A DNA stretch of 42,060 nt from an uncultured Paracoccaceae bacterium (lineage in GTDB: Bacteria; Pseudomonadota; Alphaproteobacteria; Rhodobacterales; Rhodobacteraceae), in NCBI GenBank assembly GCA_947501355.1, contig CANMVA010000006.1, forward strand, positions 1 to 42,060, in the 5' to 3' direction. Below are positions 23,491 through 32,068 of the stretch, in pieces. A program made the translations under genes and the position numbers. Positions within the stretch are counted from its first letter, which is position 1; every line of letters starts with the position of its first letter. A model generated the notes under the pieces. The model ran no database searches and had not been told where the DNA came from. It saw only the letters and a list, made by a program, of their open reading frames with translations.

Positions 23491-24921
23491 TTATGCCGCT
23501 TGAGCGTTGTCCGCGCGGTCGTAGATATCCTCGTACCGGATGATGTCATCTTCACCCAGATACGCGCCCGACTGGACCTCGATCAGGTGCAGCGGCACTT
23601 TGCCGGGGTTTTCCAGACGGTGCACTTCACCCAAGGGGATGTACGTGCTTTGGTTTTCCGTCAGCAGTGTGACCGTGTCACCAATTGTGACATTGGCCGA
23701 TCCTTCGACAACCACCCAGTGTTCAGCGCGGTGCATATGGCTCTGCAGGCTCAGCTGCGCGCCAGGTTTGACCATGATCCGCTTTACCTGGAACCGCTTG
23801 CCCAATGTCAGCGTCTCATAATAGCCCCAAGGGCGATGGCAGCGCTGGAAGTCTTCCGCCTGCTTGGCGCCTTTGGCTTTCAACGTGGTCACAACCTGGC
23901 GCATCTTTTCGGTGTCGCGCATATCGGCCACCAGCACGGCATCCCGCGTGGCAATAGCCGCGACACCGTCAAGGCCAAGACCCACAATCTCGATATCAGG
24001 GTCGACACTGCGCAAAAGGGATCCGGTGCAGTCAATCGCCGTGGCTGATTGGCTCAGCGCATTGCCATCTCCATCGAGCTCTTCCACACCCCAAACGGAG
24101 TTCCAGCTGCCCAGATCTGACCAGCCGGCGTCCATCGGAACCACGGACAAGGTGTCATGCTTTTCCATCACCGCATAGTCGATGGAAATATCTGCGGCCC
24201 GCGCATAGGCATCTGCGTCTAGCCGCGTGAAATCGAGATCGGTGCGTGCCAAGGTCAGAGCGGCACGGCAAGGGCCAATCAGTTCAGGCGCGTGCGTCTC
24301 AAACGCCTTCAGGATCATATCGACGCGGAACATGAAGATACCGGCGTTCCACAGGAAGTTGCCTGCCGACACCATCTTTTCGGCCGTGTCTTGATCCGGC
24401 TTTTCGACAAAGCGTACGAGGGGCAAAACCGGCTCGCCGCGCGGCGCGTCATTCGTTTCCAAATAGCCGAAGCCCGTCTCTGTACGATCCGGGCGGATGC
24501 CGAATGTGGTGATCGCCCCCTCATCAGCGGCGAGCACAGCAGCACGGACAGAGCGTAGGAACGCCTGCTGATCCGTCATGACGTGGTCTGACGGGGCCAC
24601 CAACATGATCGCGTCTGGCGTCGTCTCCAACCGCAAAGCCGCAGTCAGGATTGCGGGTGCTGTGTTGCGCGCTTCTGGTTCGATGAAAATCTCTGCATCC
24701 TCCACCCCTTCAGCGGCCAGCTGCTCGGCCACGACAAAGCGGAAGTCAGCACCTGTCATCACAAGAGGTGTGCCAAAATCCGGCGCTGACAGGCGGGAGA
24801 TCGTCTGTTGAAAAAGGCTGGTTTCGCCCGTGATTTGTGTGAACTGTTTAGGGTAGCTTTTGCGCGACAAAGGCCACAGGCGTGTGCCGGAACCGCCGGC
24901 CAGGATAACAGGGTAGATCAT
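23491..24921 (-). CDS. algA: Mannose-1-phosphate guanylyltransferase / mannose-6-phosphate isomerase (AlgA type)
   Basis: A bifunctional type II enzyme making GDP-mannose: an N-terminal nucleotidyltransferase and a C-terminal cupin isomerase. The 476-residue length fits the family. The pyrophosphorylase signature GGSGTRLWPLSRKSYPKQF is at 9-27 and FVEKPD in the middle. The isomerase domain (about 360-470) has HRPWGYYETL, the metal-ligand stretch QSHMHRAEHW and IPLGEVHRLENPG. It supplies AlgD with substrate; a phosphomannomutase (AlgC) is not on the replicon and must come from the chromosome. The gene is monocistronic, with a strong terminator behind it and perfect inverted repeat E about 122 bp upstream. 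Confidence 0.93.
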   Translation of the reverse strand: MIYPVILAGGSGTRLWPLSRKSYPKQFTQITGETSLFQQTISRLSAPDFGTPLVMTGADFRFVVAEQLAAEGVEDAEIFIEPEARNTAPAILTAALRLETTPDAIMLVAPSDHVMTDQQAFLRSVRAAVLAADEGAITTFGIRPDRTETGFGYLETNDAPRGEPVLPLVRFVEKPDQDTAEKMVSAGNFLWNAGIFMFRVDMILKAFETHAPELIGPCRAALTLARTDLDFTRLDADAYARAADISIDYAVMEKHDTLSVVPMDAGWSDLGSWNSVWGVEELDGDGNALSQSATAIDCTGSLLRSVDPDIEIVGLGLDGVAAIATRDAVLVADMRDTEKMRQVVTTLKAKGAKQAEDFQRCHRPWGYYETLTLGKRFQVKRIMVKPGAQLSLQSHMHRAEHWVVVEGSANVTIGDTVTLLTENQSTYIPLGEVHRLENPGKVPLHLIEVQSGAYLGEDDIIRYEDIYDRADNAQAA

Positions 24922-24979
24922 CTTTTCTCTCCGTGAATGGGCGGGATGCCCGTTGGGATGACCTTTGTGTAGCTTGTTG

Positions 24980-24989
24980 ATTTTGCTGT
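24980..24989 (-). promoter_or_regulatory. ACAGCAAAAT element upstream of algA
   Basis: Second copy of the 10-mer described at 23337-23346, here 59-68 bp before the algA start codon and about 47 bp downstream of inverted repeat E. It is a possible -10 region (CAAAAT). Confidence 0.4.
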
Positions 24990-25035
24990 ATCTCCTGTCC
25001 CGATGCAGAGTCAGCGCGCCCTTTCGAGGGTCCCT

Positions 25036-25051
25036 CTATCCGAAAGGATAG
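25036..25051. promoter_or_regulatory. Island inverted repeat, site E (perfect copy)
   Basis: CTATCC-GAAA-GGATAG, perfect. It lies between the alg8 stop codon (25057) and algA (start 24921), about 122 bp upstream of algA. Confidence 0.75.
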
Positions 25052-25056
25052 ACATG

Positions 25057-26646
25057 TTAGAAAAACGGATTGGGGACCAGCCCAACGTAAACGGCCACAC
25101 ACAGGAAAAACCCCGACACGGCAGTGACCAACTGGAACTTGGCCATTGCGTTTTGCAGAGTCGCGACCAGCCCTTGGCCTGCACCTGCCGATTGGTTGCC
25201 GCGGTTTGACCATTTCTGTTTGCTGAGGTGGAAGATCATATAGACCTTCACCGACGCGTTGATGATCTGGTTGAAGTACAAGATGAAGGGCCAGCTCATG
25301 TCGATGCTGCGGCTGTAGCGGAACAGGAACAGGCACAGGATCACTCTGGAGAATAAGACCCAGATCAGGCAGGAATAGATGTAGGTTGCATCATGGGCAG
25401 AGGCCAAGATCGCCATTGCGGGGCTGACCAGCATCGTCCACATCGCGATCCGTTGATCCACGACGCACCACCAGATAAACGGTTTGACCACAAAAGGCCC
25501 TAGGGCAATCGCCCGCGCCCCGTTGCGCAGCATGTTCCCGGACCACCGGCGGAAGTTCTGGACCATCCGCTCCAGCCCGTTTTCCTTAATGACCTCAATT
25601 GTGTAGACCGTGGCGTCCGGCACATAGATCATCTTGGCCCGTTGGGTCAGCATGTAGTACCAGGTCGACTTGTCATCGCCCGACAAAAACCGAAACCGCC
25701 CCCACAGCCAGTGATCCAGATGATCGGCCTCAATCGTGCGGATGAAGCGATGGCTGACCATATGCTTGGCCCGAAAGACCGACATGCGGCCGGTCAACGT
25801 CAGCACCTGATCGGACAGCGCATGGCTTTGCATCGCCAAGCGGCGCTGCGCAAATCGCATGTTCAACCAGCTTTGGATCCATTTCGGACCATAGCAGATC
25901 ACCTCTTCGTCGGTGGTCAGGGCCTGTAATTCGGGATCGGCCCCAAACATGCTCAGCGTCTTCTCCATGACGTCATCGCCGTAAAGCGCGTCGCCATCCA
26001 TAAAGATCACCAGATCATCATCCTGCACCCCGTGCCGGTTGATCGCCCGCAGGATCATTCCGATCGCCATCCGTTTGCCGGGTTGGTTCTGTCGCAGAAA
26101 GACGAGCTTTGCCAATGCATCGGGAATGTCCTGGGCGTGGGTTTCGACAAAGTCGCGGATGATCGTCTCGTCATAAGATGACCCCGTCCCGATATAGAGC
26201 GTGGTTGGAATCTGTGCCCGCTGGATCTGGCTGAGAATGGAGCCGATCACCCGTTTGGTGATGGCCGGTTCCTCGAAGTAGGTGGTCATCTGGATGTGCA
26301 ATCGGCGCGGGCGCCAGCCCTCATCCCACAGCGCTTTGGCGCGGGCGCGCATGCCCGGCCATTTCAATCGCGCGTAGATTTCCGCCCGGACCGCATGGGT
26401 AAACCACCAGCCAAACCGCCAAAACCCCAGGATGCCAAGGATGAAAGTGATCCTGACGACACCGGGTTCCAGAAATCGGTTGGCTGTGTTCAAAAGCAAC
26501 CAGAACAGGGTTGAGATCATCAGAAACAGAAAGGCCATCTGCGCAAAAGACCAGCGTGAAAACCCTCTCGGACGCGGCCCCTTGAGCCCGCGCAAGCGAA
26601 CGGTCAGGTCCTTGTCAAAAGCGTAATCGGTCTCGGGCGCATACAT
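25057..26646 (-). CDS. alg8: Mannuronan synthase catalytic subunit (Alg8 type)
   Basis: Membrane-bound family 2 glycosyltransferase that polymerises GDP-mannuronate and pushes the chain across the inner membrane. The 529-residue protein has N-terminal membrane helices (about 35-90), a cytosolic catalytic region with the metal-binding DGDALYGDD, LTGRMSVFRA, the acceptor-side SGDDKSTWYYML and QNFRRWSGNMLRNGARAI (the QxxRW-like gate), then further helices. FIWWCVVDQRIAMWTMLVSPAMAI and the other blocks match Alg8 rather than cellulose or hyaluronan synthases. The start lies 9 bp after the alg44 stop, so alg44-alg8 form an operon. The usual neighbours algK, algE, algX, algG and algL are absent. 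Confidence 0.92.
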   Translation of the reverse strand: MYAPETDYAFDKDLTVRLRGLKGPRPRGFSRWSFAQMAFLFLMISTLFWLLLNTANRFLEPGVVRITFILGILGFWRFGWWFTHAVRAEIYARLKWPGMRARAKALWDEGWRPRRLHIQMTTYFEEPAITKRVIGSILSQIQRAQIPTTLYIGTGSSYDETIIRDFVETHAQDIPDALAKLVFLRQNQPGKRMAIGMILRAINRHGVQDDDLVIFMDGDALYGDDVMEKTLSMFGADPELQALTTDEEVICYGPKWIQSWLNMRFAQRRLAMQSHALSDQVLTLTGRMSVFRAKHMVSHRFIRTIEADHLDHWLWGRFRFLSGDDKSTWYYMLTQRAKMIYVPDATVYTIEVIKENGLERMVQNFRRWSGNMLRNGARAIALGPFVVKPFIWWCVVDQRIAMWTMLVSPAMAILASAHDATYIYSCLIWVLFSRVILCLFLFRYSRSIDMSWPFILYFNQIINASVKVYMIFHLSKQKWSNRGNQSAGAGQGLVATLQNAMAKFQLVTAVSGFFLCVAVYVGLVPNPFF

Positions 26647-26655
26647 CAGTCCGGC

Positions 26656-28143
26656 CTATTCTTGACGCGCTGCAAGAGTGTTTTCCTGCTCACGCGCAAA
26701 GGTGGTTTCCGCAAGTGTTCGCGCCGCTTGGTAGATCGTTTCAACCGATGCGAGGGAGCGTCGCGCCAGTTGTTTCTCGGCGCTCAGATTAACGGGCGCA
26801 CCGGCATTCAGAGCGGCCTGTGCATCCTCGTTAGCGAACCCCTCGCTGGCTACGGTGACAATGATGCCGAATTCGCCGGGTCGCGTCGGATCTTCACCCG
26901 CGCGCAGATCGATGATTGCACCTGTGATGTATTGCCTCTCCCCACCCAGATTATAGACGATGGAGGCAGGCATACCGACATACAACGTCTCTGCCAGCCG
27001 TTCAGAGGCCCAACCCACCGCCGTTAAAGCTGCATCGCCCTGAACCGAGATCAGCGGTGTCCCCCCGCGCACTGCGCTGCCGACTGTGGTCAGCACCTCA
27101 CTCACCTGACCATCGGTGGGCGCATAGATGTTCAGCGATTTCGCATATTCCTCATGACGCTCCAATACGTCCCGCGCCGTACTCAATTCAGCGTCACGTA
27201 TGGCGCGCAAATCATTCAGCCTGGCTATGGTGATTTCAACCGGATCAAGGTCCCTCGCCGCCTCTGCATCGATCCGACGCAAATCCACCCAGTGCTGCCG
27301 CATGTCTTCAAAGGATATTGTTTCGAAGAACGCCATATGATGTATCGCTGCCTTCGCCATGCGCAGCCTAATGGCCGTGTCTGGTGACATCGCACGTTCG
27401 AGGTCAGCTATAGCAGTCTCCACCTCGTCCAGCGCCGCTTTGGTCCGCGTCACTTCTAACCGCGCCAGCTCTACATCTGCTTCTCTTTCTGCATTTCGTA
27501 TTTCAGCCAGAAGGTCGCCCATTTTGACCGTCGAGCCTGGCGCCACAGGCGCTGCAACAACAACACCAGCATCAGGCGCGGTCATCGTCCGTTCAGGGAC
27601 ATCTATGCGCCCATGTTGAATGTCGATCGTGTCGACCCGGCTCCAGACCGATCCGCCAAGGACACCGAAAACGAAGTAACTCAGAATGACGTAGACTGCG
27701 ATATTATAGGCCACCCGCAGAAACCTGGGGGACTTCCCTGTGATGCCCTGTTTTTGCTCTTCTTCTGTCTCGCCCATCGGGACCAGATCAACGGGCGTAT
27801 CAAGGCTGGTAATAATCTGATCCGTTGCCGCCATCTGCCCCGACATCAGGTTGCGATAAAACAGCGCCAACGTTTCCCGCTGCCGTCCGGTCAGATTGTC
27901 AAAGTAGACAAATTTCTGATCCACATCGTGGGTCAGAGCCACGGGAAACGTGATCTCAACCCCCTGAAACGGGATAGACAGTTGACCGGCGCGGGGCACC
28001 TCCGCCCAGCTGCCGTCCACTGCAAACCCCTGCAGCCCCCACCGATCGATGGAAAAACGCATGCCATCCCGATCCACCAACGCGAGCGGGGCACGTACGG
28101 TGAAACTCAGATCAGGACTTGGGTTTTCGTGAACAATTTCCAT
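26656..28143 (-). CDS. alg44: Alg44-like polymerisation protein (degenerate PilZ domain plus membrane-fusion region)
   Basis: Co-polymerase partner of Alg8. The start is taken at ATG 28143 (MEIVHENPS); the longer frame begins with TTG at 28230 and is basic, non-homologous-looking sequence. The 495-residue protein has a PilZ-like domain (about 10-110), one membrane helix (about 155-180, VAYNIAVYVILSYFVFGVLGG) and a periplasmic HlyD-like region with biotinyl-lipoyl halves (TAPDAGVVVAAPVAPGSTVKMGDLLAEI and LNIYAPTDGQVSEVLTTVGSAVRGG) around a helical hairpin. The RxxxR motif is missing (only Arg17) and the DxSxxG position reads RWGLQG, so c-di-GMP binding looks lost. Two inverted repeats lie about 108 and 137 bp upstream. 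Confidence 0.85.
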   Translation of the reverse strand: MEIVHENPSPDLSFTVRAPLALVDRDGMRFSIDRWGLQGFAVDGSWAEVPRAGQLSIPFQGVEITFPVALTHDVDQKFVYFDNLTGRQRETLALFYRNLMSGQMAATDQIITSLDTPVDLVPMGETEEEQKQGITGKSPRFLRVAYNIAVYVILSYFVFGVLGGSVWSRVDTIDIQHGRIDVPERTMTAPDAGVVVAAPVAPGSTVKMGDLLAEIRNAEREADVELARLEVTRTKAALDEVETAIADLERAMSPDTAIRLRMAKAAIHHMAFFETISFEDMRQHWVDLRRIDAEAARDLDPVEITIARLNDLRAIRDAELSTARDVLERHEEYAKSLNIYAPTDGQVSEVLTTVGSAVRGGTPLISVQGDAALTAVGWASERLAETLYVGMPASIVYNLGGERQYITGAIIDLRAGEDPTRPGEFGIIVTVASEGFANEDAQAALNAGAPVNLSAEKQLARRSLASVETIYQAARTLAETTFAREQENTLAARQE

Positions 28144-28243
28144 TGGGCCACTTCGCAGGTTGAAACGAGGTAAACCTAAGCGGAAAAGACGCCGCTGGTG
28201 ATGGCGCGTTGGGTGTGAATGAGGGGACAATAGATCAGGTAAG

Positions 28244-28259
28244 CTATACCAAAGGATAG
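28244..28259. promoter_or_regulatory. Island inverted repeat, site F
   Basis: CTATAC-CAAA-GGATAG, one mismatch, flanked by G and C. It lies about 108 bp upstream of alg44. A possible -10 box TATTGT follows 12 bases downstream on the minus strand, which would place site F at the -35 region of the alg44-alg8 promoter. Confidence 0.7.
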
Positions 28260-28272
28260 CGCGTCAAGTTGG

Positions 28273-28288
28273 CTATCCGAATGTATAG
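28273..28288. promoter_or_regulatory. Island inverted repeat, site G
   Basis: CTATCC-GAAT-GTATAG, one mismatch, flanked by G and C. It is centred 29 bp upstream of site F, so the alg44-alg8 promoter has two tandem sites nearly three helical turns apart. Confidence 0.7.
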
Positions 28289-28429
28289 CATTGCTCGGGT
28301 GCGGCATTGTTTGAGAGGCGCAGACGTCGCCGACACTACGTCGTGAAGACAATCTGATATGCAGCAAAATTGGCGAACGAAACCCTATGTCGAAGTGCTA
28401 AATGCCCAAGACCGCGACGAGAACATAGT

Positions 28430-28549
28430 TCAAGCCTGCGCATAGATCTCGGTGGTTTTGAGGTTCGCATGCCCGAGGAGCGCCTGCACCATCCGGATGT
28501 CGAGGCCCTCTTCAATCAGCAAGGTCGTAACCGAATGCCAGAACCGCAC
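28430..28549 (-). pseudogene. C-terminal remnant of a tyrosine recombinase/integrase
   Basis: About 39 residues survive, [19 protein letters not shown] followed by [17 protein letters not shown] and a stop. They contain the conserved His-Ser of the HxLRHS box, the LGH box and the catalytic tyrosine (IYA) of XerC/integrase-type recombinases. The catalytic core upstream is missing; the sequence breaks directly into the 3' end of the CoA-transferase gene 8 bp away. It lies just outside the alg/secretion island and marks a past insertion or rearrangement. Confidence 0.8.
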
Positions 28550-28556
28550 CTGACCC

Positions 28557-29747
28557 CTACACAACCCCGTCCTGACGCAGGGCCGCGATCTCGTCGGCGG
28601 TGTAGCCGGCCTCTTGCAGCACCGCGTCGCTGTGCACACCCAGACCGGGTGCGGAGTGGCGGACCTGTAGAGGGGTTGCGCCGAATTTCATCGGGAACCC
28701 CGTCATTTGCACATCGCCGTGACCGGGATGGGGCACGGTGAGGACCATTTCCTGGGCGGCGACCTGGGGGTCGGCCAGCGCCTCGGTCATGGATTGCACG
28801 CGGCCGCAGGGGACCCCGGCGGCGTTCAGGCGCATGATCCAGTTGGCTTGCGTGTCGGTGGCCACGGCCCGGTTGATCAGGGCGTTCAGTTCGGCCCGCG
28901 CGGCAAGGCGTTTGGCATTGGTGTCAAAGCGGGGATCGTGGAGGAGATCGGCCAGCCCGATCTCTCCCATGAAGCGGGCGCAGATGACCTCGGTCGAGGG
29001 GGCGACGGCGATATCTCCGTCTGAGGCGTGAAAGAGCCCGTAGGGCGATGCGATCGGGTGGTCGTTGCCGGTGGGCGTCGGGTTCTGGCCTGTGGCGAGC
29101 GCGCCGGAAGACAGATACGCGCTCATCGCGAGCATCGACATCATCATGGAGGCTTCGACATGCTGGGCGGGGCCACCCGCTTCGCGCCCGCGCAGGGCGG
29201 AGACGGCGGCAAGCGCGGCAAAGAGGCCTGCCACAAGATCGGTGATCGGCGCGCCTGCGCGCATCGGGCCTGTCTCAAGCGAGCCGTTGGTCGACATGAA
29301 CCCGGACATGGCTTGGGTGATGAAATCAAAGGCCGGGCGGTCGGCATACGGCCCGGTGGAGCCGTAGCCATTGACGCTGACCACGATCAGATTGGGGTTA
29401 ATCTCGGCCAGACGCTCTTTCGTAAGGCCCATCTTGTCGAGCACACCGGGGCGATAATTCTCGGTCATCAGATCGGCGTTTTGCAGGAGCCGTTCGAGGA
29501 CGGCCTTGCCCGCGTCAGAGCGCAAATCAAGCGTCATGGAGCGCTTGTTGCGGTTGAACCCGGCGAAATACCACGAGAAACCGTTCACATGTTCGCCTTG
29601 CCCGCGCACCGGATCGCCTGTTTCGGGTGGCTCGATCTTCACGACGTCTGCGCCCAGATCGCCCAGCAGCATGGCGCAGAACGGACCCGACAGGATGCGC
29701 GTCAGGTCGATGACGCGCACGCCGGAAAGCGGGAGCGGTCCGCTCAT
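28557..29747 (-). CDS. CaiB/BaiF-family (class III) CoA-transferase
   Basis: Moves CoA between acyl-CoA and a carboxylic acid to activate the acid. The 396-residue protein is typical: [39 protein letters not shown] at the start with the family aspartate region, [57 protein letters not shown] (the catalytic aspartate is expected in this stretch), [18 protein letters not shown] and [20 protein letters not shown]. It overlaps the lyase gene by four bases (ATGA) and is the second gene of that operon. Together they suggest CoA activation followed by C-C cleavage of an imported branched dicarboxylate. The substrate is not known. Confidence 0.92.
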   Translation of the reverse strand: MSGPLPLSGVRVIDLTRILSGPFCAMLLGDLGADVVKIEPPETGDPVRGQGEHVNGFSWYFAGFNRNKRSMTLDLRSDAGKAVLERLLQNADLMTENYRPGVLDKMGLTKERLAEINPNLIVVSVNGYGSTGPYADRPAFDFITQAMSGFMSTNGSLETGPMRAGAPITDLVAGLFAALAAVSALRGREAGGPAQHVEASMMMSMLAMSAYLSSGALATGQNPTPTGNDHPIASPYGLFHASDGDIAVAPSTEVICARFMGEIGLADLLHDPRFDTNAKRLAARAELNALINRAVATDTQANWIMRLNAAGVPCGRVQSMTEALADPQVAAQEMVLTVPHPGHGDVQMTGFPMKFGATPLQVRHSAPGLGVHSDAVLQEAGYTADEIAALRQDGVV

Positions 29748-30703
29748 CCTTCGGCCGTGACGGTCAGTTGCGGATCATAGCGGCGCAGGCGCGGGCCGGC
29801 TTTGAGGATCTGGCCGGGCAGGGTCTGGCCCAGCGTTTCCTGAGTCAGACGCGCGGCGGCGGTGATGCCCTCAAGGTCGATGCCGGTCTCATAGCCGCTT
29901 TCCTGCAGCAGATAGACTAGATCTTCGGTGCAGATATTGCCCGTGGCGCCGGCGGCGAAGGGGCAACCGCCCAAACCGCCGATGGAGGCGTCGTAATGGG
30001 TGACGCCTTGGGTCAGGCCGGTCATCACGCAGGCGAGGCCCACGCCGCGGGTGTTGTGGAAATGGAGGGTGATCTCCATCTCCGGGACCTCGGCGCGGAT
30101 CGCCTGGATCGCGGCTTTAACGGTGGCGGGCGTGGCCATGCCGGTGGTGTCGCCCAGGCTGACGCTGGCCGCCCCAAGGTCATGATAATACTTGGCGATG
30201 CGGGCGACGTTTTCCGGGGGAACGATGCCTTCAAACGGGCAGCCGAAGGCGGTGGCCATGCCGCCCTCCACCGCGATGCCTTCGCGGTGCATCAGCGCGG
30301 CGACGGCGTCAAATTCCGACAGCGACTGATCGACGGAGCGGTTCACGTTTTTCAGGTTGTGCGTCTCGGAGACCGACACGACCGTGTGCACGGCATCTAC
30401 GCCCGCGGCGGCCGCGCGCTCGGCCCCTTTGAGGTTGGGGATCAAGGCCGCCAGCATCGCGTCGGCGGGGCGGTCCACACCGGCGATCACCTCGGCGGCG
30501 TCGGCCAGCTGCGGCACGGCGCGGGGGCTGACGAAAGAGGTGATCTGGATGTGGCGCACGCCCGCGGCAAACATCGCGTTGACGATGTCGATTTTGCGGG
30601 CGGTGGGGATGAAGGTTTTGATGTTCTGGAACCCATCGCGGGGGCCAACCTCGCAGACGGTGATGGCGCTGCCTTCCGGCACGGGGGCGGTGGCATGGGT
30701 CAT
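29744..30703 (-). CDS. Hydroxymethylglutaryl-CoA lyase-like enzyme
   Basis: A TIM-barrel lyase of the HMGL/DRE-metal family that cleaves 3-hydroxy-3-methylglutaryl-CoA or a similar 3-hydroxyacyl-CoA. It has 319 residues. Visible landmarks: VGPRDGFQN with the catalytic Arg-Asp, TSFVSPRAVPQLADAAEV, SLGDTTGMATP, the metal ligands in HFHNTRG (Asn where classical enzymes have HCHDT) and the flexible catalytic loop GGLGGCPFAAGATGNICTEDLVYLL with its cysteine. The Asn change occurs in HMGL-like relatives and leaves the acyl group uncertain (HMG-CoA or citramalyl-CoA are candidates). It is first in the operon with the CoA-transferase and divergent from the Tct transporter. Confidence 0.9.
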   Translation of the reverse strand: MTHATAPVPEGSAITVCEVGPRDGFQNIKTFIPTARKIDIVNAMFAAGVRHIQITSFVSPRAVPQLADAAEVIAGVDRPADAMLAALIPNLKGAERAAAAGVDAVHTVVSVSETHNLKNVNRSVDQSLSEFDAVAALMHREGIAVEGGMATAFGCPFEGIVPPENVARIAKYYHDLGAASVSLGDTTGMATPATVKAAIQAIRAEVPEMEITLHFHNTRGVGLACVMTGLTQGVTHYDASIGGLGGCPFAAGATGNICTEDLVYLLQESGYETGIDLEGITAAARLTQETLGQTLPGQILKAGPRLRRYDPQLTVTAEG

Positions 30704-31084
30704 GAAAAACCTCGTGTCAGTGGTGCTTCTGGCGCGTTAAATCGCGTGTTGAGGCGCAGAATGCCAGTCCCGAGGTCCGCTCTGCAAGGGTCGGCAAAAA
30801 AGCGCGGCGGGCGCAGGGGCAGGACGGTCCCGTCAGGCTTGACTCAGGGTTAACGCGACGGTGTGATTTACCGCGCTAAGGCAAGTATCTGATCTATAAA
30901 CTAAAATTCTTGTAAGCCATCAATTTGAGATCACGTCAAAGTTCCCGCTCAAGGCGTCACAATCCACGGCTTTGCCATCTTTTTTCACGATGCCAACTCT
31001 CGCGACAAAGCAGCCCACGCTTGAACTTCGCAAAAACCGCCGCTTATCTGAACTGGGTTTATGCAATGGGAGGATTTCGGACCT
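30704..31084. promoter_or_regulatory. Divergent promoter region between the lyase operon and tctC
   Basis: About 380 bp separate the two divergent operons. The right half is AT-rich (about 30880-30950). LysR-type control from the regulator at 34001-34885 is likely here, but I could not define a convincing T-N11-A operator or promoter boxes. No gene is supported. Confidence 0.4.
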
Positions 31085-32068
31085 ATGGGAGTTACATCAT
31101 TCATTTCGGCCAAATTGGCCGCCGTCACCACGGTGACCATGCTGTCACTGTCGGCAGCACCGCAGATGGCCATGGCGGACGAGTGCATCGCGCCGTCCAA
31201 CCCGGGCGGCGGTTGGGATTTCACCTGCCGCACCATCGGGCGCATCCTGAGCGAGCTGGACCTTGTGGACGGCAATGTGCAGATCACCAACATGCCCGGC
31301 GGTGTCGGTGCCGTGACCTATGCCATGGTCGAGGCGCAGCGCTCGGATGATCCGGGGCTGATCGTGGCGACATCCACCGTGGGCGTGACGCAGATCGCGC
31401 AGGGCCGCTACCCGTCGGGTATCGACACGATGCGCTATCTGGGGATGCTGGGCGCCGATGTGGGCGTGATCGCCGTGGCCGCGGACAGCGAATACGAGAC
31501 GCTGGCGCAGCTCAATGAGGCGATGGTCGCGGATGCGTCCTCGGTTGTCACCGCAGGGTCGTCCGGGGCAGGGGGATGGGACCATATCCGCCTGCTGATG
31601 GTCGCGCGCGAAGCGGGTCTGGAGGACCTGACCGCCTTGCGTTGGGTGCAGTTTGATGGCGGCACCGATGCGGTGACGCAGATGATGGGCGGGCAGCTTG
31701 ATGTCGTCTCCACCGATCTGGGCGAAATCGCGGGCTTTGTGGAATCCGGTGACATCCGTATTCTGGCGGCCCTGTCGACCGATCCGATCCCGGCCTTCCC
31801 GGAGATCCCCACGGCAATCAGCCAGGGCATCGACGTGACGGGCTATAACTGGCGCGGTCTTTACACCGGCGGCAATGTCTCGGACGAGGCCTATAACGCC
31901 TGGGTCGAGAAGCTGGAAACGCTCTACAATTCCGACGAATGGCAAACCGCCGCTGTGGAGTTCGGTCTTGTTCCGATCTGGATCGGCGGCGCGGATTTCG
32001 AGACCTATGTCCGCGAGCAGGAACAGGTGATGGCGGGTATCTCGCGCGATATCGGCATCATTGAATGA
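31085..32068 (+). CDS. tctC: TctC-like periplasmic tricarboxylate-binding receptor
   Basis: Periplasmic receptor of a tripartite tricarboxylate transporter. ATG 31085 (MGVTSFISAKLAAVTTVTMLSLSAAPQMAMA) is chosen because GGGAGGA lies 10 bases upstream and it starts a clean signal peptide ending AMA-DE; the frame itself opens at 31061. The 327-residue precursor shows APSNPGGGWDFTCRTIGRIL (substrate-loop region of TctC/BugT proteins), ITNMPGGVGAVTYA, GSSGAGGWDHIRLL, GQLDVVSTDLGEIAGFVESGDIRILAALS and YNWRGLYTG. The stop overlaps tctB (ATGA). Citrate and other di/tricarboxylates are the usual ligands. Confidence 0.9.
   Translation: MGVTSFISAKLAAVTTVTMLSLSAAPQMAMADECIAPSNPGGGWDFTCRTIGRILSELDLVDGNVQITNMPGGVGAVTYAMVEAQRSDDPGLIVATSTVGVTQIAQGRYPSGIDTMRYLGMLGADVGVIAVAADSEYETLAQLNEAMVADASSVVTAGSSGAGGWDHIRLLMVAREAGLEDLTALRWVQFDGGTDAVTQMMGGQLDVVSTDLGEIAGFVESGDIRILAALSTDPIPAFPEIPTAISQGIDVTGYNWRGLYTGGNVSDEAYNAWVEKLETLYNSDEWQTAAVEFGLVPIWIGGADFETYVREQEQVMAGISRDIGIIE

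Noticed and set aside
29028-30853. Plus-strand open frames of 250 and 285 codons over the CoA-transferase and lyase genes
   Set aside because: High G+C keeps the opposite strand open; the protein sequences are His/Gly/Ala-rich without motifs.
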